Shown here: in pieces, positions 1 to 7,676 of the stretch | Position numbering within the stretch: the first letter of the stretch is position 1 | How the letters are laid out: each line of letters begins with the position of its first letter | Source of the DNA: Desulfomonile sp963700305 | GTDB lineage: Bacteria; Desulfobacterota; Desulfomonilia; Desulfomonilales; Desulfomonilaceae | Length of the DNA stretch: 64,000 bases | Reading direction: 5' to 3' | Assembly (NCBI GenBank): GCA_963700305.1 | Contig: CAVOXB010000012.1 | Coordinates: forward strand, 210,666-274,665 | Program-made: the position numbers and the translations under genes | Notes under the pieces: model-generated | The model's input: the letters and a program-made list of their open reading frames with translations, nothing else | Told to the model about the DNA's origin: nothing | Databases searched by the model: none

Positions 1-1253
1 AACCCATCAGCGGAAAGATTTCTGGGGGTCTCGCCTTCTCAAGTAATTGGCACGACGTCTGAAGCCTGGTTTTCTCCTGATGAGGCTCTTCGCTCAACAG
101 AAATCGATCGACGAATATTGGAAGGAGAATCAATACAGGAAGAGCATTCGCTGTTAGTCAGTGGAGTGCAGCTGATTCTTCTAACCACCCGTGTTCCTCT
201 CAGAGACGATTCAGGTTCAATTGTAGGCATCTTGGGGATTTCTCGAGACATAACCGACCGTAAGAAACTCGACCCTCGTATTGAACTGATAGAAGAATAT
301 CCTTCAAAAGCGATGCAACACACCTTGAAAATGGCTCATTTGGCTGCCCAGGGCGACATTACCGCGTTGCTTACAGGTGAAAGCGGAAGCGGAAAGGATT
401 ATCTGGCCAAGTTTATTCATGACCACTCGAGCAGAGCGAATCGCCCTTGTTTTTCGCTTAATTGCGCTGCTATAGCATCTCATCTTGCCGAGTCGGAGCT
501 TTTTGGTCACGAGAAAGGGGCCTTCACAGGAGCAATAGGACGGAAACGAGGAATGCTGGAGCTGGCCGAAGGAGGAACTCTCCTGTTGAATGAAATCGGA
601 GAATTGTCTCTACAATTACAGGCAAAGCTCCTGACATTTTTGGATACCAAAATGTTCAACCGAGTAGGCGGTGAAAAACAAGTTCTCGTAGACGTACGCC
701 TTATAGCAGCCACTAACCGGAATCTCGAAGAAGAAACTGAAAAGGGCCGTTTCAGGAAGGATCTCTTTTTTAGAATCAACGTGATGAGGATAGAAGTTCC
801 ACCGCTAAGAACGCGGCGAGAAGACATCCCGCTGCTTGTGCAGGAATTGTTTCGCTGCTCCGAGATGATTTGCAGTTCACAGCAGAGCCGGCGATCGATC
901 CCGTGGCAATGCAGGTTCTCAAAGATTATGATTGGCCGGGAAACGTTCGAGAATTGCGGAACGTACTGGAGAGGGCCCTGATACTATCACAGGGGAAAAA
1001 AGTGAACCTCGCCTCGCTTGGTCTTCAAAATGATAGAGGCCCGAGTCGCGGGCAAAATCAGGCTTCCTTTTCGGCGTCCTTTCCGTCCGAACAATCTTTG
1101 AACGAAGTGACAAGAGAGATGAAACGCTTCTTTATTAATCAAGCATTGCGCGCAAGTAATGGTAGCAGACAGAATGCTGCTAAATTGTTAGGCATTTCTC
1201 GTTATTCTCTAAAGCATTACATGAAGGCACTTGGTTACGATTTGACCGAATGA
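1..1253 (+). pseudogene. sigma-54-dependent PAS-AAA-Fis regulator, 5'-truncated by window and frameshifted
   Basis: The reading frame is already open at base 1 and starts inside a PAS domain (SRDITDRKK marks its end near 270). A sigma-54 AAA+ domain follows, with Walker A GESGSGKD and the sigma-54 contact loop GAFTGA. The frame shifts between about 850 and 868: frame 1 runs on to a stop at 981, while the rest of the domain (YDWPGNVRELRNVLERAL) and a Fis-type helix-turn-helix (NAAKLLGISRYSLKHYMKAL) lie in frame 3 up to 1253. The Walker B segment reads LLLNEIGEL, where the family normally has LFLDEIGEL, so the Asp is Asn and ATP hydrolysis could be weak. By family knowledge it would activate RNA polymerase-sigma-54 in response to a PAS signal. 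Its target is not evident; the next gene points the other way and converges on it. Confidence 0.85.
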
Positions 1254-1320
1254 TGGGTGGGGCGCCGCTCCCTGAAACGGCAACCGTCGACGATCTCCTC
1301 ATTGTCGCACACTCAAGCGT

Positions 1321-2847
1321 TCAACGAGCGAACGGCTCGTTGTAGTTAGTGCCCATTGCGGCCCGCAATTCTGCCAATGTGGACTGGGAGTCGCCCGTAG
1401 CTCGGATGACATCTATCTGTTCGTTGATGAGATCGCCTTCCGCCTCCAACAGGGCCAGTTTCTGTTGAGCGTCGCGCGCGGCCCTTTCGCGGAGGATTTT
1501 CAGGACACTTTCCGAGGCCAAGAATGATTTCTCAGAAGCCTTCAAATTGTCCAAAGCATCGTAGTATTTCACGGCCGAAGTCCTGACCTGAGAAGTAATG
1601 CCCAGTGCCACCACGCCGATCTCTTTGTAAGTCTTCTCAGTGATCATTTTCGCGGCTTTGGATTCCCAGAAATTCGCGCACAGATCGATCAGGTCGAAAT
1701 AGACCATCACGCCGATATCTTTCCAATCCCTATTGTACGCGTGCTTGTCCTGATCGCGCGTGAAACGCCAGTATCCGGTAACTTTCGGAAAATACTTTAT
1801 GATGGTGCGCTGGAGATCGTTCAGAGAGTTGATATGATCCAGTCCGGCACGATATGCCTCGGGCCGGTTCTTAATCGCCGCCAATTCCATAGTGCATATT
1901 TCATCGACGAACGTGGGAGCGGAGAGTTCTCCGGCCACATTGAACCCTCCATCCACACAATATTCCGGGGATAAATACATAGCCGATGCCAGAAGATTTC
2001 TCTGGTTTTCGGCTTCACTGCGGAGAGACGACAAGAGCCGCTCCGCCTTCACGAGCTTTTGCTTACTCTTGTGCACGTCCTCGGCCTGGACAAGCTGTTT
2101 CCGAAAAAGGGCCTCCATCCGATTTGCCACATCAGAACGAATTGCGACGATCCGCGCAGCCATTGGAATCGTTTTTTGGAGGCTCAACAATCTGAAGAAC
2201 GAGGAGTCGACCACCCCCAAGAGCCGCTGGGCGACTCGAACTCTTACATAGTGGTGCTTTTGTTTGTCGTTCCTGCTGCTCTTGGCAAGATAGAAGGCGA
2301 GAGCTGCGTCCGTTGGGGTCCATCTCGATTCAAGCACGTACCTCCATGTGTTCTGCAAGCGGCCTGTTGACCAGCTTCCCACGCCCTGCCCCGTACCCCA
2401 CGGGTTTGCGGGATTTCCGGTATATTGTGGAGGATTGTCCGGAAACCCGAGAACAGCGCTGTACGAATACTGCGGGTTGTCTCGCCAGCCAAGTTCAGTA
2501 GACAAGAAGGCACGAGGGAGCATCTTGGTCAGGTTGCTGTATTCGACGGCCTTCTGTGTGACCTCCTCAATATGGGTCTGCTGGATTTCGAGGCTCTGTC
2601 CAAGTGCCAGGGCTCTGCAATCTTCAAGAACGAGCACCTTCTTCCCGGTAATCGTGCTCTGAGGTCTGAGGCGAGCGTTGGCCACGGTGGACTCGGCCAC
2701 TGCTTGAGATAGTCTGACGTGGTCGTTTTCAAGACTGGGGATCACATTAGCTGGTCCCGAAACAGGCAGGGGCATGAGAGACTTGCACGAAGCCAGCGTC
2801 AGAAGGCACAGAACGGCCAGAAACGCTGCTTTTCCGTGAAAGATCAT
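1321..2847 (-). CDS. TolC-like outer-membrane efflux lipoprotein
   Basis: This 508-residue protein has a lipoprotein signal peptide with lipobox LASC (Cys21), then long helical stretches with the paired pattern of the outer membrane efflux protein (TolC/OprM) family. Gln- and Ala-rich coiled coil near the C terminus (RAARDAQQKLALLEAEGDL) fits the periplasmic tunnel helices. Family role: trimeric outer-membrane exit duct for a tripartite efflux or type I secretion pump. Its start overlaps the stop of the upstream adaptor gene by four bases (ATGA), so the two are probably translationally coupled. No inner-membrane RND or ABC partner lies directly beside it. The nearest inner-membrane candidates are the GAF-HlyD and M50-HlyD genes at 7677-11296 on the same strand, now separated by a duplication and an IS element. 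Family assignment is firm, substrate unknown. Confidence 0.85.
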   Translation of the reverse strand: MIFHGKAAFLAVLCLLTLASCKSLMPLPVSGPANVIPSLENDHVRLSQAVAESTVANARLRPQSTITGKKVLVLEDCRALALGQSLEIQQTHIEEVTQKAVEYSNLTKMLPRAFLSTELGWRDNPQYSYSAVLGFPDNPPQYTGNPANPWGTGQGVGSWSTGRLQNTWRYVLESRWTPTDAALAFYLAKSSRNDKQKHHYVRVRVAQRLLGVVDSSFFRLLSLQKTIPMAARIVAIRSDVANRMEALFRKQLVQAEDVHKSKQKLVKAERLLSSLRSEAENQRNLLASAMYLSPEYCVDGGFNVAGELSAPTFVDEICTMELAAIKNRPEAYRAGLDHINSLNDLQRTIIKYFPKVTGYWRFTRDQDKHAYNRDWKDIGVMVYFDLIDLCANFWESKAAKMITEKTYKEIGVVALGITSQVRTSAVKYYDALDNLKASEKSFLASESVLKILRERAARDAQQKLALLEAEGDLINEQIDVIRATGDSQSTLAELRAAMGTNYNEPFAR

Positions 2848-3746
2848 CGGGTCCTCGGTTGTCCGGGTTTGAGGGAGCCGGTCATTCCTACTTCCAGTCG
2901 AGCGTTGGAGTTGTCGATGAGCACGAAAAATCTCTTTGTCCTGGATTTTGGGTCGATAAGCTTTCCGATCCTCTCGACTACGCCGACGAATTCCCCGCCC
3001 GCAGCGTTTATGAAGATAGCTGGAGCGCCCTTCCTGAAAGCCGGGACCATTTCCTCGGACACGTTTGCAACAGCGTAAACACTTGCAGTATCAACAATGG
3101 AAAAGACCTTTTCCAAGCGTTCTACCGCTTCAAATGGCTGTTTGTAGCGCACAGCCAGGTACCCGGCGAATGGAGCGGTCACCTGACATGCCTCGAGATT
3201 CAATTGAGCGAGAGCCAGTTCCTTCTTTGCCTCCTGGACTCTCGTCCAAGCGACATCACGGTCGGTCTCGGCTTTGAGAAGTTCTTGTTTGGTCGTGGCA
3301 TCAAAGGAAAGCAGTTCTCGCAGAATCTTGACTTGCTGTTCGGCCCGAGAAAACGCAAGCTCCAGACCTTTCAAAGCTTCCACTGCCTTCTGTGCAATAA
3401 GTGTGTAGCGACGTTTGGAAATCTCAGCAACAACGTTGCCCTTGGGGACCAGATCCCCTTCGTCGTAATTGAGAACCTCAATTATGCCGCTTACTTCTGA
3501 AGAAATCACGGCGTTCCGATGCGCATTGATAATGGTGGCTTCCGGCGAGGTAACGGGCCCGGTCAATGGGTGCGGCAGATTTTCCAGCGGAGGCAGATCG
3601 TCTGAGTCGGTAATCTGTTGAGACGGGGCTTCATTACTGCCTGCGATCTCGGCCACGTCCCCGGCATGACTATTCAGCGGCATACAGCATAAAAAACTTA
3701 GACTTATCGCTACAAAAGAAGTCAACAAGAAACGGGCCACAGACAT
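2844..3746 (-). CDS. periplasmic adaptor (membrane fusion protein) of an efflux system
   Basis: The 300-residue protein has a signal peptide (hydrophobic VAISLSFLCC segment, likely cleavage after HAG) and the HlyD/RND adaptor plan. A first lipoyl half (SEVSGIIEVLNYDEGDLV) is followed by a coiled-coil hairpin (about residues 110-175), the second lipoyl half (TAPFAGYLAVRYKQPFE) and a beta-barrel that ends LEVGMTGSL. At 300 residues it is shorter than most RND adaptors. It is the first gene of a two-gene unit with the TolC-like lipoprotein. Its first 366 bases and upstream region are repeated in tandem at 4009-4636. A link to the M50/GAF-HlyD exporter further upstream is an inference from neighbourhood and shared strand. 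Confidence 0.85.
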   Translation of the reverse strand: MSVARFLLTSFVAISLSFLCCMPLNSHAGDVAEIAGSNEAPSQQITDSDDLPPLENLPHPLTGPVTSPEATIINAHRNAVISSEVSGIIEVLNYDEGDLVPKGNVVAEISKRRYTLIAQKAVEALKGLELAFSRAEQQVKILRELLSFDATTKQELLKAETDRDVAWTRVQEAKKELALAQLNLEACQVTAPFAGYLAVRYKQPFEAVERLEKVFSIVDTASVYAVANVSEEMVPAFRKGAPAIFINAAGGEFVGVVERIGKLIDPKSRTKRFFVLIDNSNARLEVGMTGSLKPGQPRTR

Positions 3747-4008
3747 GGCTCCACACCCTCAAAAAAACAGCTACAGATAGAAAGGTCGAATAGATTATCA
3801 GATCCGTATCACACTTATCAAATTACGTCAACCATAAAAAAACATTGGATTTTTCAGGATCATGCCGGAAATGTCGTGTATCGGGGTAAGGATTTATTTC
3901 TTGCTTGACCTGCTTCAGGCATTACGGCTAACCTGACGCAGTTTTAAGTCGGCTGGCAACAGCCTTGGGAGCAAGTATGTGAATTAAGTATGGTGTCCCC
4001 TGAATTTA
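3381..4008. repeat. 628-bp tandem duplication, unit 1
   Basis: Bases 3381-4008 recur directly as 4009-4636. Unit 1 holds the 5' part of the adaptor gene (first 122 codons), its start, and about 260 bp of upstream DNA ending in the motif TATGGTGTCCCCTGAATT. Reading the two side by side I found only two differences: a T/C change in the stretch gtcgaaTagat/gtcgaaCagat and a one-base C insertion before a run of seven A. The near identity implies a recent event. Confidence 0.9.
3983..4006 (+). repeat. GTGTCCCC motif, copy 1
   Basis: The stretch reads AATTAAGTATGGTGTCCCCT followed by GAATTT. Related sequences occur at 4611-4635 (the duplicated copy), inverted at 6221-6243, and partly at 7630-7641. 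Similar TATGGTGTCCCC strings are common beside REP-type repeats and IS remnants; the assignment to a class is an inference. Confidence 0.45.
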
Positions 4009-4374
4009 CACTGCCTTCTGTGCAATAAGTGTGTAGCGACGTTTGGAAATCTCAGCAACAACGTTGCCCTTGGGGACCAGATCCCCTTCGTCGTAATTGA
4101 GAACCTCAATTATGCCGCTTACTTCTGAAGAAATCACGGCGTTCCGATGCGCATTGATAATGGTGGCTTCCGGCGAGGTAACGGGCCCGGTCAATGGGTG
4201 CGGCAGATTTTCCAGCGGAGGCAGATCGTCTGAGTCGGTAATCTGTTGAGACGGGGCTTCATTACTGCCTGCGATCTCGGCCACGTCCCCGGCATGACTA
4301 TTCAGCGGCATACAGCATAAAAAACTTAGACTTATCGCTACAAAAGAAGTCAACAAGAAACGGGCCACAGACAT
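4006..4374 (-). pseudogene. truncated duplicate of the periplasmic adaptor gene
   Basis: Codons 1-122 of the adaptor at 2844-3746 are repeated here with an identical protein sequence, including signal peptide and first lipoyl half, and then run into the upstream DNA of the intact copy and stop. The fragment lacks the second lipoyl half and the barrel, so it cannot work as an adaptor. Any promoter upstream of the gene is present twice, so transcription from this copy may read into the intact gene. Confidence 0.85.
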
Positions 4375-4636
4375 GGCTCCACACCCTCAAAAAAACAGCT
4401 ACAGATAGAAAGGTCGAACAGATTATCAGATCCGTATCACACTTATCAAATTACGTCAACCATCAAAAAAACATTGGATTTTTCAGGATCATGCCGGAAA
4501 TGTCGTGTATCGGGGTAAGGATTTATTTCTTGCTTGACCTGCTTCAGGCATTACGGCTAACCTGACGCAGTTTTAAGTCGGCTGGCAACAGCCTTGGGAG
4601 CAAGTATGTGAATTAAGTATGGTGTCCCCTGAATTC
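4009..4636. repeat. 628-bp tandem duplication, unit 2
   Basis: This is the second unit of the direct duplication. It carries a promoter-proximal copy of the adaptor gene that stops after codon 122 at the duplication joint. The unit ends with a short run of CTGAATTC-type repeats (CCTGAATTCCTGAATTCC) that unit 1 lacks. Confidence 0.9.
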
Positions 4637-5157
4637 CTGAATTCCTGAATTCCTAAGAACGGAATTTCGGCCGAAGTCCGATATTCCGGCTTTGGGAATT
4701 CGAAAAGAAGATCTGTCAACTCTTACAAATATTATAAACGGCAGTATTTCTAGTATGTTAATAGCTGCCGGCAAAGTCAGTCGCATTGGCACGCTTTATG
4801 CGCAAGAGCTTTCAGCCAAGAAACTTCAGTTTCTCAGTTTTGGTACCAATGACCAGACTTTGCGATCAACGTAGAATAAACGGCTCTAACGAATAAGTTC
4901 GAGATAATAAGGCGTTCGGCTCTTGGGTGCCGAAGATCTTCCTTGTTCGAGAATGCTTGTCATGAGCGACCAAGCTAGGACCAACCAATTGAGGCTTGAG
5001 AATGAAGTTTCGGTGCCTGAAGCCAGGCTGAAGACTGTCGAAGACGCCCTGAGGATGTCCAACGATGCTTTTCACGAAAAGAAAGAAAAAGCAGCCTCTC
5101 AGAGGAAATCTCCTCGCGCGGTAAGCGATCACTTTTTATTCCAAGTTAGGAGATGGC
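4637..5157. other. intergenic, no recognisable gene
   Basis: Only short open frames occur here (about 60-80 codons at 4692-4874 and 4923-5165) and none resembles a family I know. The second has a heptad-like charged stretch and overlaps the start of the PhnD-like gene, so it may be debris of an older gene. No RNA gene or clear terminator is seen. Confidence 0.5.
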
Positions 5158-6034
5158 ATGTATAAATACACCGTGTGGATGCTAGCCTTTGTTCTCATGA
5201 TGTGCATAAGTTCACCTACGTGCGCAGAGATACGGATCGGGGTCCAGGCCCCAAGTGGAGCTCAAAAAGCTCAGGAAGACTGGGGACCTCTTGGGGCCTA
5301 TTTGAGTGAACGCTTAGGGGACCAAGTGGTGTTCACTGCTGTTCACCCACCGGAATTTCGGGAATTTTGCGACGCAAATCCTAAAGGATTTCTTCTCCAC
5401 AACCCATGGGTATACATCAGAGCGAAAGTGCTCAAGGGAGCTATTGCCCTTGCGACAGTAGACTATCAGGACACCGGCAGTAGTTTTGGGGGAGTGATTT
5501 CGCGCGCTCTGACAGCGGTATCAACTCGCTTCAAGATACAAAAGGCAAGGTCATTATGTGCTTCAAATTTACGTCCCCTGGTGGTTGGCTTTTTCAAAAG
5601 GGTGAGATGCAAAACAATGACATCAGGCCTGAAAAGGATTGTAAGAAAGTCCTCGAGGGACCGGATCAGCCGGAAGTAGTCTTCGCTGTTAGAGACAGGA
5701 AAGCCGATGTAGGCACTGTGCGCACTGGAATACTCGAACGCATGCAGAGGGACGGAAAAATTGATCTGAGCGATTTTCGGGTGCTGAATCAAGTAAGCCA
5801 TGAGGGATTTCCCGAATTGTGCAGCACTCCTCTTTATCCTGAAGCGCCATTCGCTGCTTTGAAGGCAACTCCTCAGGAATTGGCAGACAGGATGAAAAAG
5901 GAGTTGCTTTCCATTCCCCTAGGCCACCCCCGCTTCGAACTCCGCGAGTGAAGAGATTTGTCGAAGCATTGTCCTATGATCCTCTTGAAGCTTTGTGCAA
6001 ACGTCTCGGAGTCGAACCTTTCAAAAAGAAGTAA
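5158..6034 (+). pseudogene. PhnD-like phosphate/phosphonate-type ABC substrate-binding protein, frameshifted
   Basis: A signal peptide (LAFVLMMCISSPTCAE) is followed by the start of a PhnD-type periplasmic binding domain (IRIGVQAPSGAQKAQEDWGP, then HPPEFREFC). The protein then moves from frame 1 to frame 3 near 5500-5560 (VVFAVRDRKADVGTVRTGIL, EGFPELCSTPLY), and from frame 3 to frame 2 near 5930-5950 (KRFVEALSYDPLEALCKRLG), ending at 6034. With both shifts repaired the length is about 290 residues, normal for the family. Such domains serve either as transporter receptors or as the sensor of histidine kinases. No permease or ATPase gene lies beside it. It sits between two inverted GTGTCCCC motifs and just upstream of IS110 copy A, so this segment has been rearranged. 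Confidence 0.8.
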
Positions 6035-6220
6035 TTCACAAGCAGGCTACCGGAGTTTCAAGGCGATTCAAGTCACTGATCTTCTGAAGTTCGAAAAAGA
6101 GAAGTGAAGATTTGCACGTATTACCCTGATAAACTCTAAGTTACGAAGAAGATCCCTACTAGACGCAAACCGTGATACTCTGTGGGGTGAAGAAGCCTCT
6201 CGCACTAAGAATCTGGGAGA

Positions 6221-6243
6221 ATCTGGGGACACTATACTCAATT
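6221..6243 (-). repeat. GTGTCCCC motif, inverted copy
   Basis: On the minus strand this reads AATTGAGTATAGTGTCCCCA then GATTC, closely matching the plus-strand motif at 4611-4635. The pair forms an inverted repeat around the broken PhnD-like gene (about 1.6 kb). It may be two REP-type repeats or the worn ends of a lost element. Confidence 0.45.
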
Positions 6244-6294
6244 GGATCTCAAGGCAGAGGCGATTCGTAGTCACGAGCGCATAGGAAGGCCTTG

Positions 6295-6568
6295 TATGAT
6301 ACCCCCCAGAAGTACTTCTCGACGAGAGTGCTTCGAGCGAGGGAGGGGACTAGGGAAGTTTTGGTGGTCACCCACAGGTACTAGCTGGTATAGGGGGGTC
6401 GCACGGCCGTTTGGTTTTCTGAAGAAAGCTAGACAACGGACCGGCAGATCGTTAACGCCTGGGCCTTCAAAGGCTGTCCCATAGCTGGATCGCCGGAGCC
6501 GACGTGCGAAAAGCCCGAACAGTCGCTGGGCCTTCTGAGGCCGTATCCACAAGGGAGGGACATCGCCC
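6295..6568 (+). ncRNA. candidate IS110 bridge RNA / left-end leader (copy A)
   Basis: The IS110 group is known (IS621) to encode a guide RNA in the non-coding left end. This leader has the right place and size. ACCCCCC at 6301-6307 can pair with GGGGGGT at 6393-6399, closing a domain of about 85 nt that contains a smaller hairpin (TCTCG at 6316-6320 with CGAGA at 6322-6326). A second GC-rich hairpin region follows (GGGCCTTCAAAGGCTGTCCC, then GGCC...GGCC near 6530-6542). All four differences from copy B lie inside the first domain. RNA identity is an inference from family knowledge; no promoter was identified. Confidence 0.5.
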
Positions 6569-7510
6569 GTGTCTGAAAAGATCTTCGTCGGCATAGATAT
6601 CGCTAAGGACAGCCTGGACATTCATCTGCTCCCGTCAGGCGTACGCTTCTCCTGTCGGAATACTGCGGATGACCTCGATGCGCTTGTAGAACGTCTCAAG
6701 AAAGAGGTCCCCGCGTTAATCGTCATGGAAGCAACCGGCGGTTACGAAGTCATACTCGCCGCAGAGTTTGCTTCAGCCGGACTTCCCGTTGCCGTGGTTA
6801 ACCCCAAGCAGGCCCGAAACTTTGCCCGAGCACTCGGAAAACAGGCTAAAACGGATTCCATCGATGCCTATGTGTTGGCTCGGTTTGCACAGGACATGAG
6901 GCCTCCTGTGAGGCCTATTCTCAATCAGGAGGAACAAGCCATCAAGGAATTGGTCGCCCGGCGCCGCCAGATCGTGCTGCAGCGTGCCTCGGAAAAAAAC
7001 CGACTCCATCATGCTCGCTCCGAGCTCGTCCTCCAAAGCATTCAGCGCATCATCATGGCACTGAATCAGGAAATTCGGTCTATTGATCAGGATCTCGATA
7101 CGACCATCAAGAACTCCTCCATCTGGAGTCAGAAGGAAGAAATCTTGCTGAGCGTTCCCGGCGTTGGTCCAGTCACTGCGAGAACACTCATAGCAGACCT
7201 GGCTCCGCTGGGCGAGGCAAGTCGCGCTGAAATCACCAGTCTCGCGGGTCTGGCGCCGTTCAACCGTGACAGCGGCATCATGAGAGGCAAGCGTAGTATC
7301 ATGGGGGGCCGCCAGTCAGTCCGCAAGGCTTTGTACATGGCCGCAATCACAGGTGTGAAGCGCAACGAAAGACTCCGGGCCTTCTATCAGCGTCTCGTGG
7401 CATCAGGAAAGCCGTTCAAGGTAGCGATAGTCGCCTGCATGCGGAAACTCCTGGTCATCCTGAACGCCATGATCAGGGAAAAAATCATGTATCAGGAACT
7501 TTCCACTTGA
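6569..7510 (+). CDS. IS110-family transposase (DEDD recombinase), copy A
   Basis: The 313-residue protein has an N-terminal RuvC-like DEDD domain (FVGIDIAKDSLDIHL with Asp10, IVMEATGGYE with Glu54, KTDSIDAYVLARFA with Asp96 and Asp99), a helical middle and a C-terminal Tnp20 domain (LSVPGVGPVTARTLIADLAP, LAGLAPFNRDSG). Known IS110 enzymes recombine element and target DNA guided by a bridge RNA. The start is GTG with GGGAGGGA eight bases upstream; the sequence ending at GTG is conserved in both copies. The protein is identical to that of copy B at 56859-57800. It is intact, so the element may be active. Confidence 0.93.
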   Translation: MSEKIFVGIDIAKDSLDIHLLPSGVRFSCRNTADDLDALVERLKKEVPALIVMEATGGYEVILAAEFASAGLPVAVVNPKQARNFARALGKQAKTDSIDAYVLARFAQDMRPPVRPILNQEEQAIKELVARRRQIVLQRASEKNRLHHARSELVLQSIQRIIMALNQEIRSIDQDLDTTIKNSSIWSQKEEILLSVPGVGPVTARTLIADLAPLGEASRAEITSLAGLAPFNRDSGIMRGKRSIMGGRQSVRKALYMAAITGVKRNERLRAFYQRLVASGKPFKVAIVACMRKLLVILNAMIREKIMYQELST

Positions 7511-7676
7511 CCGGAGACACAGTCGCTATGGGGAATGATGGCTTTCTATCAAAGCTCGAGCTTGCCCTGGATAGACCCGTTCGACCCAGGAAACCTGGTC
7601 CTATAAGGCTCGAAAAAGATTAGATGAATCATGAATGGTGTCCCCTTTTGTCCCCTTTGACGACCCTTTGGCGTGC

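Larger units (their letters stand above)
6295..7527 (+). mobile_element. IS110-family insertion sequence, copy A
   Basis: The ends come from comparison with copy B at 56585-57818. Identity begins at TATGATACCCCCC on the left and ends with GACACAGTCGC on the right; beyond these points the flanks differ. The element is about 1.23 kb, with a 274-base non-coding left end, one transposase gene and a right end of under 20 bases. There are no terminal inverted repeats, as expected for IS110. Both copies have TATGGGG just outside the right end, which suggests a shared target half-site or a slightly longer element. Confidence 0.85.

Noticed and set aside
2859..3500. 213-codon plus-strand frame opposite the adaptor gene
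   Set aside because: The minus-strand adaptor has a full domain pattern and coupling to tolC; the plus frame has no family resemblance.
4787..4802. TGGCACGCTTTATGC, resembling a sigma-54 -24/-12 promoter
   Set aside because: The -12 element is ATGC rather than TTGC and no gene starts at a fitting distance, so it is probably chance.
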